Origin: Tropicibacter sp. R16_0
GTDB lineage: Bacteria > Pseudomonadota > Alphaproteobacteria > Rhodobacterales > Rhodobacteraceae
Length of the DNA stretch: 64,000 bases
Assembly (NCBI RefSeq): GCF_017743935.1
Contig: NZ_JAGHRE010000010.1
Span: forward strand, 1 to 64,000
Reading direction: 5' to 3'
A model generated the notes under the pieces. It saw only the letters and a list, made by a program, of their open reading frames with translations, was not told the DNA's origin and searched no databases. Both the position numbers and the translations under genes were made by a program. Numbering within the stretch: position 1 is the first letter of the stretch; the number at the start of each line of letters is the position of its first letter. Below are positions 1 to 8,398 of this stretch, in pieces.

Positions 1-1
1 C

Positions 2-49
2 GCGGACCTCTTCGCGGCTGTCCCCGAGCTGACCGAAAAACTCGGCTAA
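2..49 (+). CDS. C-terminal end of an unidentified protein (partial)
   Basis: Frame 2 reads as a short C-terminal tail ending in a TAA stop at 47-49, and a strong terminator hairpin starts 23 bases later, so this is the 3' end of a gene that begins before the window. Only about 15 residues are visible (ADLFAAVPELTEKLG), too few to name a family. Confidence 0.6.
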   Translation, partial: ADLFAAVPELTEKLG

Positions 50-71
50 GTCACCGACCCTGAAAGACCAC

Positions 72-101
72 AAAAGGCCCGCCAATCCGGCGGGCCTTTT
101 T
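72..101 (+). terminator. Rho-independent terminator of the upstream gene
   Basis: A perfect 12-bp stem (AAAAGGCCCGCC with GGCGGGCCTTTT) encloses the loop AATCC and runs into a T tract. It lies just after the stop at 49 and ends that transcript before the convergent marR-type gene. The flanking A and T runs could let it work in both directions. Confidence 0.9.
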
Positions 102-207
102 GCTTCAATCCAAATCTCGAAGCGCGCAGGCTATGCCGAACGAAGCGCACATAGAAACATCGCCCATCCGACCTTGGGACGAGCCACAAAGCTCTTGGCC
201 AGATTGA

Positions 208-675
208 TCACTCCGAGAAATGCTCGACAAGTTTGGCAAAACTCTCGTGCAGTTCCGCGATTGTATCCTCACCGAGAAGGCGTTCAACAGCCATGCGCCG
301 TTCTGCAAAACGCGGTGCAAGCTCAGCCATCAACCCCCGGCCATCGTTGGACAAGGCCACCAGTTTGCGGCGCTTGCTTTTGGGATCTGCACGAAACTCA
401 ACAAGACCCTTATGCCCAAGATCGGTTGCCACACGGCTGATTTGGGCATTGTCCGTGACCATATGACGGCTGAGGTCGGCAATCGAAATGCTTTCAAAAG
501 TTTCGACCGTCTTCATCAACCTGTATGCGGTCAAATTCAAAGGTGTATCCGTCAACAGAGCTTGCGCATCCTGATCCATCAATTTGGAGATCAGGGAGAA
601 TTGAAACGTCACATTGCTTTCCAGTTTTTGCACCCGTTCCAGTTTCTTTTGCAACGCCCGCGAGGTTATCGCCAT
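208..675 (-). CDS. MarR-family transcriptional regulator
   Basis: A 155-residue protein of normal MarR length. The central part has the winged-helix pattern: a helix-turn-helix at about residues 60-85 (SIADLSRHMVTDNAQISRVA), then a wing with the charged turn DPKSKRRKL near residues 97-105. Both termini are helical, as expected for the dimerisation region. MarR proteins are dimeric DNA-binding regulators released by small aromatic or oxidised ligands. No target gene lies in the same operon. It is divergent from the DeoR/ABC operon across about 290 bases, but the palindromes there sit next to the DeoR gene, so the MarR target is unknown. Confidence 0.85.
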   Translation of the reverse strand: MAITSRALQKKLERVQKLESNVTFQFSLISKLMDQDAQALLTDTPLNLTAYRLMKTVETFESISIADLSRHMVTDNAQISRVATDLGHKGLVEFRADPKSKRRKLVALSNDGRGLMAELAPRFAERRMAVERLLGEDTIAELHESFAKLVEHFSE

Positions 676-898
676 GTGCTGATCCTCTGCCCCGCACGCG
701 CAGGGTCATATCCTCATTCACCAATTTCTGCACAACACAAAACAACATCATGCGTAGTCAACATTATGCTTGAGGCAACAGGAAAAGGAAACACATCCGC
801 AATCTGGGGATGCGGCGACCCACTTGTCGTGTGAACCGGGCCTTCAAAAAGCGCATCACTCTGGGAAAGAACAAAATAGTCAGGCACTTCACCGACAC

Positions 899-951
899 GC
901 TCAAATGAGCAGCCAAGTCACCTCAGTGTTACACAATGCGCTCATATGAGT
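899..951 (+). promoter_or_regulatory. Paired near-identical palindromes before the DeoR/ABC operon
   Basis: CTCAAATGAG (900-909) and CTCATATGAG (941-950) are two 10-bp near-palindromes whose starts are 41 bases apart, about four helical turns. They lie 16-67 bases before the DeoR-type start codon. Two same-phase sites are what a looping or cooperative repressor would need, so they are candidate operators for autoregulation by the DeoR protein. The rest of 676-966 shows no gene. The ribosome-binding site GAGGTG is at about 957-962. Confidence 0.5.
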
Positions 952-966
952 GGCGCGAGGTGACAA

Positions 967-1728
967 ATGAACAGACCAACAAAGATTCTCGAAGCAGCTC
1001 AAACCCACGGGCGCGTTCTCGTGGATGAATTGGCAGAACAGCTGCGTGTGTCACCACACACGATCCGCCGGGACATCAATGCGTTGTGTGAACAGGGCAA
1101 GCTTCGCAGGCTGCACGGTGGGGCCGAGTTCATCGAAGGCAGCTCGAACCTGCCCTATTCCACGCGTTCATCGCTGAATGTCGCGGCCAAAAGGCAGATC
1201 GCCGAGCGGGTGCTCGATCTCATACCCGACCATGCGACACTGTTCTTTTCCATTGGTACCACTCCTGCGTTGGTCGCAGCTGCTCTGGCAGAACGCGAAG
1301 GGCTGACGGTCATTACCAATAACCTCAATGCGGCACTTGCCCTCTCTGATGCTCCGGGCGCGCGGATCATATTGCCCGGTGGCACCTTGCGCCTGCCCGA
1401 TCGCGACATTCTGGGGCCACAGGTGTTGGATCTGTTTCGGGGTTACCGCGCCGACTTTGCAATCTACGGGGTGGGCGGCGTGGATACAGACGGCAGCCTG
1501 CTGGATTTCAACGAAGACGAAGTACAGAACCGTCAATGCCAACGCGCAAACGCGCGAGCCTCGATCTTGGTGGCCGATGCCACAAAATTCGGCCGACGCG
1601 CCGCTGCCGTGGGTGGCACCCTGAGCGACGCTGACCACATCGTGATTGATCAGCGCCCTGCCCCATCGTGGGACGAGGTGCTTGATCCGCTCGGCGACAG
1701 ATTGATCCTGGCCGGGGGCACATCATGA
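967..1728 (+). CDS. DeoR/GlpR-family transcriptional repressor
   Basis: A 253-residue protein. The N-terminal helix-turn-helix carries the DeoR signature (about residues 18-52, with VSPHTIRRDINAL and GKLRRLHGGA). The C-terminal part is the DeoR sensor domain of the sugar-phosphate isomerase fold (FFSIGTTPALVAAAL, then GVGGVDTDGSLLDFNEDE). DeoR repressors are released by phosphorylated sugars or polyols. It is the first gene of an operon: its stop overlaps the start of the ABC ATPase. This arrangement, shared with many ugp/glp-like loci, suggests it controls the importer that follows. Start ATG at 967 has GAGGTG just upstream. Confidence 0.9.
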   Translation: MNRPTKILEAAQTHGRVLVDELAEQLRVSPHTIRRDINALCEQGKLRRLHGGAEFIEGSSNLPYSTRSSLNVAAKRQIAERVLDLIPDHATLFFSIGTTPALVAAALAEREGLTVITNNLNAALALSDAPGARIILPGGTLRLPDRDILGPQVLDLFRGYRADFAIYGVGGVDTDGSLLDFNEDEVQNRQCQRANARASILVADATKFGRRAAAVGGTLSDADHIVIDQRPAPSWDEVLDPLGDRLILAGGTS

Positions 1729-2843
1729 GCTTTCTGGAGCTGCGGGGCATCACCCGCGAATGGAATGGTCAAGGCGGTGTGAAGAACGTCAGTTTTGCCC
1801 TGCCCCGTGGCGCGTTCATGTCCATACTTGGCCCCTCGGGCTGTGGGAAATCCACCTTGTTGCGTCTGATTGCCGGGCTTGAACAGCCGCAAGCGGGACA
1901 GATCCATATCGAGGGAAAGGATGTGACCGCTCTCCCTGCCGCGCAACGAAACTTGTCGATGGTCTTTCAATCCTATGCCCTTTTTCCGCATCTCAGTGTT
2001 GCGGAAAACGTTCTATTTGGTCTGAAGGTGCGACGGATCAGTCGCAGCGAACAGACCCGTCGCCTGGACAAGGCGCTTGAGATGACTGGTCTGCAAGGTC
2101 TGGAACACCGCAAACCCGCGCAGCTGTCAGGAGGGCAACGCCAACGCGTTGCGTTAGCTCGTGCTGCGGTTGCGGAAAAACCTCTTTGCCTGATGGATGA
2201 ACCCCTGTCGAACCTGGATGCCAAGTTGCGCCATTCTGTTCGCCGCGACATCCGTACGCTTGCCCGCACCCTTGGGCTGACGGTTGTTTATGTCACCCAC
2301 GATCAGGGAGAGGCGATGAGTCTTTCGGACATCGTGGTCCTGATGAACGCGGGTCGCATTGAACAGATCGGCTCTCCTCAGGACCTCTTCCAACGCCCGG
2401 GCACAACCTTTGCCGCGCAGTTCATCGGTGAACCGCCGATGGCCCTTATCGACGGTTCCGGGCTGGCCCTGAGCAAAGATGTTATTGCAGGCATCCGCCC
2501 CGAGGCCATCGCATTGCGTCCCATCGGGGCCGGAGACCTGACCGCCACCATAGAAGACATCGAATTCCTGGGTTCGGAAACCCGCGTAGCACTGGCCCAT
2601 CCCGCCGCCCACGGGTTGGCCGCAACCGTTGCAGGCAGCGCCAATTTGACCCTTGGGCAAATGGTCGATGTTTTTATCCCTGAAAACGACCGGCTCCTTT
2701 TCAATGCCCAAACGGGCAAATTGGAAAAGGAGCCGCAGCAGAATTCCGTGACGCGCATTCGCCAAAACACTGCGTCCGGAACCGGGCCCAAAGCCCCCCT
2801 TCACCTGAACCTGTCCAATGAACCTGCTCAGAAAGAACCCTGA
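1725..2843 (+). CDS. ABC transporter ATP-binding protein, UgpC/MalK-like
   Basis: A 372-residue ATPase of the CUT1 carbohydrate-uptake family. Visible motifs are Walker A GPSGCGKST (about residues 37-45), a Q-loop SMVFQSYALFPH, the signature LSGGQRQRVALARA, Walker B LCLMDEP, and the switch histidine in VYVTHDQGEA. The C-terminal 120 residues match the regulatory OB-fold (TOBE) region of UgpC/MalK proteins. It would power import by the two permeases encoded downstream. Translation is coupled to the DeoR gene by an ATGA overlap. The C-terminal end, rich in Lys, Pro and Asn, is longer than usual and probably unstructured. Confidence 0.92.
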   Translation: MSFLELRGITREWNGQGGVKNVSFALPRGAFMSILGPSGCGKSTLLRLIAGLEQPQAGQIHIEGKDVTALPAAQRNLSMVFQSYALFPHLSVAENVLFGLKVRRISRSEQTRRLDKALEMTGLQGLEHRKPAQLSGGQRQRVALARAAVAEKPLCLMDEPLSNLDAKLRHSVRRDIRTLARTLGLTVVYVTHDQGEAMSLSDIVVLMNAGRIEQIGSPQDLFQRPGTTFAAQFIGEPPMALIDGSGLALSKDVIAGIRPEAIALRPIGAGDLTATIEDIEFLGSETRVALAHPAAHGLAATVAGSANLTLGQMVDVFIPENDRLLFNAQTGKLEKEPQQNSVTRIRQNTASGTGPKAPLHLNLSNEPAQKEP

Positions 2844-2844
2844 T

Positions 2845-4107
2845 ATGACCCGTACGACTGCTGTAGCGGCCATTCTTGCCGCAACCTCCGCCCTCGTCAA
2901 TCCGGCGGCGGCCGAGACCGAACTGACCATGTATTACCCGATCGCCGTTGGCGGCAAGCTGACCCAGGTGGTCGATGGAATTGTCGACAAATTCGAAGAC
3001 CAGAACCCCGACATCAAGGTCAATGCGATCTATGCCGGCAACTATGACGACACCCGCATCAAATCCTTGGCTGCTCTGGAAGCAGGCGAGCCGGCACAGC
3101 TGGCGGTGATGTTCTCGATCGACGCCTATGACCTGATCGAACAGGATCTGGTGGTACCGTTTGACGATCTGGTCGACACAGCAGAAGAGCAGGAGTGGCT
3201 GAACAGTTTCTACCCGGCGCTGATGGCCAATGGTCAGATCGAGGGAAAGACCTGGGGTGTGCCGTTCCAGCGCTCGACCATCGTTGCCTATTACAACAAG
3301 GACATGTTCCGACAGGCTGGCCTGGACGCCGACAAAGCGCCCACCACCTGGGACGAATTGGTCGAAGTGGGCAAGACCCTGACCAACGAGGATCACCACG
3401 GTCTGATGATCCCCTCGACCGGCTACCCCTATTGGATGTTCCAGGCCTTGGCGATCCAGAACGGCAAAGAGGTGATGTCGAACGACGGCGTGACCACCTA
3501 TTTTGATGACGCAGCCGTGGTCGAAACGCTTGATTTCTGGAAATCGCTCAGCCACGACCATGGCATCATGCCCGAAGGCACCGTGGAATGGGGCACCTTG
3601 CGCCAGGCCTTCCTGCAAGGCAAAACCGCAATGATGTGGCATTCGACGGGCAACCTGACCGCCGTCAAGAACAACGCCGAGTTCGATTTTGGCGTCGCCA
3701 AACTGCCCGGCAACGTTCGCCTGGGCTCGCCAACCGGTGGCGGCAACTTCTATGTTTTCAAGGACAGCACCGACGAAGAAAAGGCAGCCGCCCTTGAGCT
3801 GATCAAGTTCATGACCGCGCCCGAACAAGCCGCCGAATGGTCAATCGCGACCGGCTATATGGGTGTCTCTCCCGCCGCCTATGAAACCGAAGCGTTGAAA
3901 GCCTACACCTCCGAATTCCCGCCTGCTCTGGTTGCCCGTGATCAGCTGGAGCATGCAGTGGCTGAGTTTTCGACGTTTGAAACCGCGCGGGTGCGTGATG
4001 GTTTGAACGCGGCGATCCAATCCGCCCTGACCGGCGAGAAATCGGCCCAGGATGCTTTGGCCGAAGCTCAGGCCTCGGCCGAGCGGCTGCTGCGCGATTA
4101 CAAGTGA
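2845..4107 (+). CDS. ABC transporter periplasmic solute-binding protein, UgpB-like
   Basis: A 420-residue family 1 extracellular solute-binding protein. A Sec signal peptide is clear (residues 1-23, MTRTTAVAAILAATSALVNP then AAA), with the mature protein starting near ETELTMYY. The body has the UgpB/MalE pattern, including PFQRSTIVAYYNKDMF, APTTWDELVE and the late GGGNFYVFKDS segment. Start chosen at 2845 because it gives a clean signal peptide; an in-frame ATG at 2818 inside the ATPase gene would add nine charged residues. It captures the substrate for the importer, probably a polyol, sugar or glycerol-phosphate type compound; the exact ligand cannot be read from sequence. Confidence 0.9.
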   Translation: MTRTTAVAAILAATSALVNPAAAETELTMYYPIAVGGKLTQVVDGIVDKFEDQNPDIKVNAIYAGNYDDTRIKSLAALEAGEPAQLAVMFSIDAYDLIEQDLVVPFDDLVDTAEEQEWLNSFYPALMANGQIEGKTWGVPFQRSTIVAYYNKDMFRQAGLDADKAPTTWDELVEVGKTLTNEDHHGLMIPSTGYPYWMFQALAIQNGKEVMSNDGVTTYFDDAAVVETLDFWKSLSHDHGIMPEGTVEWGTLRQAFLQGKTAMMWHSTGNLTAVKNNAEFDFGVAKLPGNVRLGSPTGGGNFYVFKDSTDEEKAAALELIKFMTAPEQAAEWSIATGYMGVSPAAYETEALKAYTSEFPPALVARDQLEHAVAEFSTFETARVRDGLNAAIQSALTGEKSAQDALAEAQASAERLLRDYK

Positions 4108-4171
4108 CCGACTGAAAACCAGAGGCACCGGGCCAGCATTGCCCGGTGCTGTTTCTACCATCGGACCCGGC

Positions 4172-5065
4172 ATGACTGATCCCTTTACACTCGAACGTCG
4201 CCGTCGCGCGATCCACGGCTGGTTGTTGCTCAGCCCTGCGCTGGTGATGCTCACGGTCTTTGCCTTCTACCCGTCTCTTGCAACCTTCGTGACCTCGCTC
4301 TGGTCCCGCGGAACGCGACGGCGCCCGTCCGAATTCGTGGGGTTCGAGAACTACCAATACTTGTTCGAAGATCCGACTTTCTGGCTGGTTGCCTGGAACA
4401 ATCTGCTCTACGCCGCCATCACAATCCCCATTTCAATAGCCCTGGCGCTTGCCATGGCGCTTTGGGCCAACTCGAAAATCCCGGCGCGCAGCTTTGTACG
4501 CACCGCCTACTTCACGCCCACTGTCCTGCCCATGATTGCCGCCGCGAACTTGTGGCTGTTCTTCTACACACCCAGCTTTGGCATCCTGAACCAGATTGGC
4601 GGCCTATTTGGCGCAGAACCGGTCAACTGGTTGGGTCAGCCGTCGACTGCCCTTTGGGCTGTTTGCGCTGTGACGATCTGGAAAGAGGCGGGGTTTTTCA
4701 TGATCTTCTACCTTGCCGCACTGCAAACCATTCCCCCCGACCTGAAAGAGGCCGCCGAGATCGAAGGCGCAAGCCGCTGGACCTATCTGCGCCGCGTGGT
4801 TCTGCCTCTGCTGATGCCAACGACCCTCTTCATACTGGTCAACGCGATGATCAACTCGGTCAAGCTGATTGACCATCTGTTCATCCTGACCAAGGGCGGG
4901 CCGTCGGACAGTTCAAAGCTGATCCTTTACTACATATGGGAAAACGCCTTTGCCTACTTTGACCGCCCCACTGCAGCGGCAATGACGGCACTGGTGCTGA
5001 CCCTGCTTGGTGCCTTGGCTGCGTTCCAATTCCTGATGCTCGACAAAAGGACCCACTACCGATGA
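4172..5065 (+). CDS. ABC transporter permease, UgpA-like
   Basis: A 297-residue inner-membrane permease with six predicted helices. The conserved cytoplasmic EAA loop reads EAAEIEGASRWTYLRRVVLP near residue 200 and contacts the ATPase. Start chosen at ATG 4172 (MTDPFTLERRRR), since the longer frame from 4052 only adds residues overlapping the binding-protein gene with no membrane character. There is a 64-base gap after the binding-protein gene; the next permease overlaps by ATGA. Product pairs with the following permease to form the transport channel. Confidence 0.92.
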   Translation: MTDPFTLERRRRAIHGWLLLSPALVMLTVFAFYPSLATFVTSLWSRGTRRRPSEFVGFENYQYLFEDPTFWLVAWNNLLYAAITIPISIALALAMALWANSKIPARSFVRTAYFTPTVLPMIAAANLWLFFYTPSFGILNQIGGLFGAEPVNWLGQPSTALWAVCAVTIWKEAGFFMIFYLAALQTIPPDLKEAAEIEGASRWTYLRRVVLPLLMPTTLFILVNAMINSVKLIDHLFILTKGGPSDSSKLILYYIWENAFAYFDRPTAAAMTALVLTLLGALAAFQFLMLDKRTHYR

Positions 5066-5862
5066 GCCGCTTTGTCGAGCCCGCCTTGGCCCTTGTGCTG
5101 GCTGTTGTCTGGATCTCGCCTTTGATGTTTGCGGCCTGGGCAGCCTTTCATGATGTCAGCGACGCCGTCAATTTTCGTCTGGCGGCACCCCTTACGCTCG
5201 ACAACTTTCGCACCGCGTGGGAGGGCGCGCCCTGGCTGCGCTACTTCCTGAATACCTTTCTGCTGGTGACGCTGATCCTGGCCGGGCAGTTTCTGATCTG
5301 TACACTTGCCGGGTTCGCTTTTGCCCAGATGGAGTTTCGCGGTCGCGATACCGTTTTCATTCTGGTGCTGCTGCAACTCTTCATCCTGCCTGAGGTGCTG
5401 ATTGTCGAAAACTATCGGGTCGCTGCCAGCCTGGGCTTGCTCGACAGCCTGGCGGGCATTGGCGCGCCTTACATGGCCTCAGCCTTTGGGATCTTTCTGA
5501 TGCGGCAAGCGTTCAAATCCGTCCCAAAGGAGCTGGACGAGGCCGCCCGGGTCGAAGGCTGCTCCACCTTGGGTGTGCTTTGGCGCGTCTATGTACCTGC
5601 TGCCCGCCCGACCTATCTGGCTTATGCATTGGTATCGGTCTCGACCCATTGGAACAACTTCCTGTGGCCCCTGATTGTCACAAACTCGGAAAGCGCGCGC
5701 CCCCTGACCGTCGGGCTTTCCCTGTTCGGCGCGCCAGAGAACGGCGTCGACATATCAGTAATCTCAGCCGCTACATTAATGGTTGTTGGCCCGCTTTTGC
5801 TGCTGTTTCTGGTGTTCCAACGCCAGTTTGTTCAAGCCTTCCTGACAGCCGGGGTCAAATGA
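5062..5862 (+). CDS. ABC transporter permease, UgpE-like
   Basis: A 266-residue second permease of the CUT1 importer. The EAA loop is DEAARVEGCSTLGVLWRVYV (about residues 155-174), and about six hydrophobic segments are visible. The ATG overlaps the stop of the first permease, and an identical ATGA overlap at its own end leads into an 11-codon frame that stops at once. Together the genes from 967 form regulator, ATPase, binding protein and two permeases, a full importer without an attached catabolic enzyme. Confidence 0.92.
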   Translation: MSRFVEPALALVLAVVWISPLMFAAWAAFHDVSDAVNFRLAAPLTLDNFRTAWEGAPWLRYFLNTFLLVTLILAGQFLICTLAGFAFAQMEFRGRDTVFILVLLQLFILPEVLIVENYRVAASLGLLDSLAGIGAPYMASAFGIFLMRQAFKSVPKELDEAARVEGCSTLGVLWRVYVPAARPTYLAYALVSVSTHWNNFLWPLIVTNSESARPLTVGLSLFGAPENGVDISVISAATLMVVGPLLLLFLVFQRQFVQAFLTAGVK

Positions 5863-5894
5863 ACTCCGACCATACAAGTCTGTTGAACCTTTGA
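5859..5894 (+). pseudogene. Eleven-codon remnant at the end of the ABC operon
   Basis: An ATG overlaps the permease stop as ATGA, the spacing used by genuine genes in this operon, but the frame closes after MNSDHTSLLNL. It may be the start of a lost fifth operon gene, such as a phosphodiesterase or dehydrogenase, or a chance frame. No longer frame continues downstream before 5987. Confidence 0.3.
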
Positions 5895-5986
5895 GCGGAA
5901 AACCGGAACTCTCCAGGTTCTGCACAATCACGCGCGCGACCACCCATTTTCTTCCGACACGCTCGCTACACGTGAAGGGTGATGGA

Positions 5987-7069
5987 TCAGTTGTCTTCAC
6001 GATTACTTAGTTGGACTCTCTGAGCGCGTGACACATAACTGGCGACCATGAACTGCTCGGCGGGGTTCTTGATTGCCTTGTTTTTCAACGCCAGCGCCAC
6101 CGTTTCGCCTTGGCTCCAGTCTTGGCGGTTCCCGAACTGCCGGGCAACCATTGGTGCGGTTTCCGGTCGTTGCAAAATCATTTGCGACAACGCATCCGTG
6201 ATTGCCTTATGAAGCTCAAAAGAAGCGACCGCGTTGTGGATGGCCAGCGCCTCTACGACTTGTTCGAGTTTCGCCAGCGGTTGGCTTGTGTCGGTGAGGT
6301 AGGTTGTTTCGAGGCGTGTAACCCCATCCAGACCATCCATTTCAACCAATGCAGCAGAAAAGGCGCCCAGGTTTTCTGCCCTGTCCTTGTCTTTGCTTGT
6401 GTCGATGAACCTATGAATTTCAACCCGGGCGGCATCATCCCCACTCAACCCCAATAGGAGAATCCTGATGGATTGGAACGGGATACCCTTTATGGTCCAA
6501 AGCTGGCTCAGCAAGTCTTCGGACGAGAGGTTCACATCAATCTGCCGCAACATTTCGTAGGGTGCTTTGTCCACCTCACGCAATGCCAGTTCCTTCAGCG
6601 CTGGATCCGGGCTGTTTAACAGCTTGGCAAACATGGCAAACCGATCTGGAGTATAGTTTCGACTCCAAGTTTCAGAGTTCGCCAGAACAGATTTCACCAT
6701 TTCAACATAGGCGGCATTGGCATAGCTCACGTGCTTCCATGTACCCTCGGGCGCACGCTCCAAGACGATATGATCTTGGGGGTTCAGCTCCATTTTCTTG
6801 CGCAATACCGTGCTCACCAAGAACGGCAATTTTTGAGACGGCCCCTGCCCCCGCAGAACTTTCGTCGCTTCGAACTCAAACCGGTTCTGTCGTGATGGTC
6901 TTGCAAGAATGACGTCTTTGCTTTGCAGCAACCGATCCACAGAGGTGTTTTCAGGGATGTAGTAGTGAAAGCCACAGGCTTTTGCCTGACCGATCGTAAA
7001 TGCGGCGGCCACGATCAACGGAAAGACCGTTCTTCCAAGGTGTGATACACATTGTGTTAGCTGCGTCAT
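5987..7069 (-). CDS. Unidentified secreted protein
   Basis: A 360-residue protein of unknown family. The first 32 residues look like a signal peptide (hydrophobic VFPLIVAAAFTIG, then QAKACGFHYY). A cysteine follows the likely cleavage site, but the preceding AKA is not a strict lipobox. Residues 40-120 are rich in beta-strand patterns around a basic segment. From about residue 130 the chain is a series of amphipathic helices that could be HEAT-like repeats. It stands alone between the convergent ABC operon and the dehydrogenase-dioxygenase pair, with no partner. I do not recognise it. Confidence 0.7.
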   Translation of the reverse strand: MTQLTQCVSHLGRTVFPLIVAAAFTIGQAKACGFHYYIPENTSVDRLLQSKDVILARPSRQNRFEFEATKVLRGQGPSQKLPFLVSTVLRKKMELNPQDHIVLERAPEGTWKHVSYANAAYVEMVKSVLANSETWSRNYTPDRFAMFAKLLNSPDPALKELALREVDKAPYEMLRQIDVNLSSEDLLSQLWTIKGIPFQSIRILLLGLSGDDAARVEIHRFIDTSKDKDRAENLGAFSAALVEMDGLDGVTRLETTYLTDTSQPLAKLEQVVEALAIHNAVASFELHKAITDALSQMILQRPETAPMVARQFGNRQDWSQGETVALALKNKAIKNPAEQFMVASYVSRAQRVQLSNREDN

Positions 7070-7285
7070 GATCCGACCAACATTCCATCAGTAGGGACAA
7101 TCGTTAGTTTGTTAGGCTAATACGATTCTAAGTGATGCATGTGCTCAAAAATTGTGCAACGCGGCTTTGGCGTTTGCGCTTCTCGCTGTGCCTCCGAACC
7201 AAAGCGCGCGACGGCTTTCCTGTCGGCTCCCACCCGCTCCATCGCGCTTCCAGTCTGGCAAGGCAGCCGCGTTGTGACCTTGCGA

Positions 7286-8398
7286 CTAAGAAGCACGTGA
7301 CCCCAAGCTGTCCAAAACCGCTTGTGTGACCGTGCCCGTATCAGCCGTCCCGCCCAGGTCCGGAGGCGCCAACCCGGCATTCAGAACACTGTCCACGGAA
7401 CCTTCGATGGCCCGCGCGGCAGCAGGGCATCCAAAGCCATATTCGAACATCATCGCAACCGATAAAATCGCCCCGATCGGATTGGCGATGCCCTGGCCTG
7501 ATATGTCGGGCGCACTGCCGTGGGTTGGCTCATATAGACCGCCCTTTACTGGGCCTCCTGCCCGCGCGGCGGACGGAAGCGTCGCCGAAGGCAGCATCCC
7601 CAACGACCCCGAGACGACCGCGATCAGATCCGAGATGAGATCACCAAACAGGTTGTCACCCAGCAGCACGTCGAAATTGCGCGGCGCGCGGGCGACGGCG
7701 AACAAAGCGTAGTCCATCAGCAGGTGGTGCAGTTCGACATCCGGGTATTCGTCGCGTCCGATCCGCTCCACCGTTTCGCGCCAAAGCTTGCCGCTCTCCA
7801 TCACGTTGGACTTGTCCAGCGAGGTGACATGTCCCCGCCGTCCGCGCGCCGCCTCAAAGGCGCAGCGGGCGATGCGTTCGACCTCAGACGTGCGGTATTC
7901 GCTGATTTCATAGGCCCGAACCTGCCCATCACTCAGCATTTCCCGACCACGTGGTTCGCCATAGTAGATGCCACCCGAGTTTTCCCGCACCACCAGCAAA
8001 TCGACGCCCTCGACAACCTCCCACCGGTAGGGCGTTCTGTGCAGCAAAGCTGGCCAGGCGCGTGCGGGGCGCAGGGCGTTGTAGACATCCAGTTCGATGC
8101 GCAATCGGGTCAGGCCATCGGTTTCGGTGATCGGCCCGTCGATGCGGATGCTGTCCCATTCCGGCCCGCCGACTGCGCCAACCAGAATGGCGTCCGCCGC
8201 GCGCGCCTTGGCGACCACTGCATCGGTACAGAAGGTGCCATGTAAGTCCCACGAAGCGCCGCCCAGCAGATCTTCCTCAACCTCGACCGGGACGCCGAAT
8301 TGGTCAGCGGTCTGTCGCAGCACCTGCAACCCGGCAGCGACGACTTCGGGGCCGATATGGTCACCGCCCAGCGCCAGAACCTTGAACGACCCGCTCAT
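7286..8398 (-). CDS. Isocitrate/isopropylmalate dehydrogenase-family enzyme
   Basis: A 370-residue NAD(P)-dependent beta-decarboxylating dehydrogenase. Family motifs are GGDHIGPEVV at the N terminus, VRENSGGIYYGEPRG (phosphate or carboxylate binding), the DKSNVM segment, the metal-binding region DVLLGDNLFGDLISDL, and the adenine site EPTHGSAPDISGQGIANPIG. Length fits LeuB, tartrate or D-malate dehydrogenase; it is not in a leuCD context. The gene overlaps the dioxygenase gene by ATGA, so both are made together, and the enzyme probably acts on a 2-hydroxy acid produced in the same pathway. D-malate is one option if the pathway is carnitine-related; this is inference. Confidence 0.85.
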   Translation of the reverse strand: MSGSFKVLALGGDHIGPEVVAAGLQVLRQTADQFGVPVEVEEDLLGGASWDLHGTFCTDAVVAKARAADAILVGAVGGPEWDSIRIDGPITETDGLTRLRIELDVYNALRPARAWPALLHRTPYRWEVVEGVDLLVVRENSGGIYYGEPRGREMLSDGQVRAYEISEYRTSEVERIARCAFEAARGRRGHVTSLDKSNVMESGKLWRETVERIGRDEYPDVELHHLLMDYALFAVARAPRNFDVLLGDNLFGDLISDLIAVVSGSLGMLPSATLPSAARAGGPVKGGLYEPTHGSAPDISGQGIANPIGAILSVAMMFEYGFGCPAAARAIEGSVDSVLNAGLAPPDLGGTADTGTVTQAVLDSLGSRAS

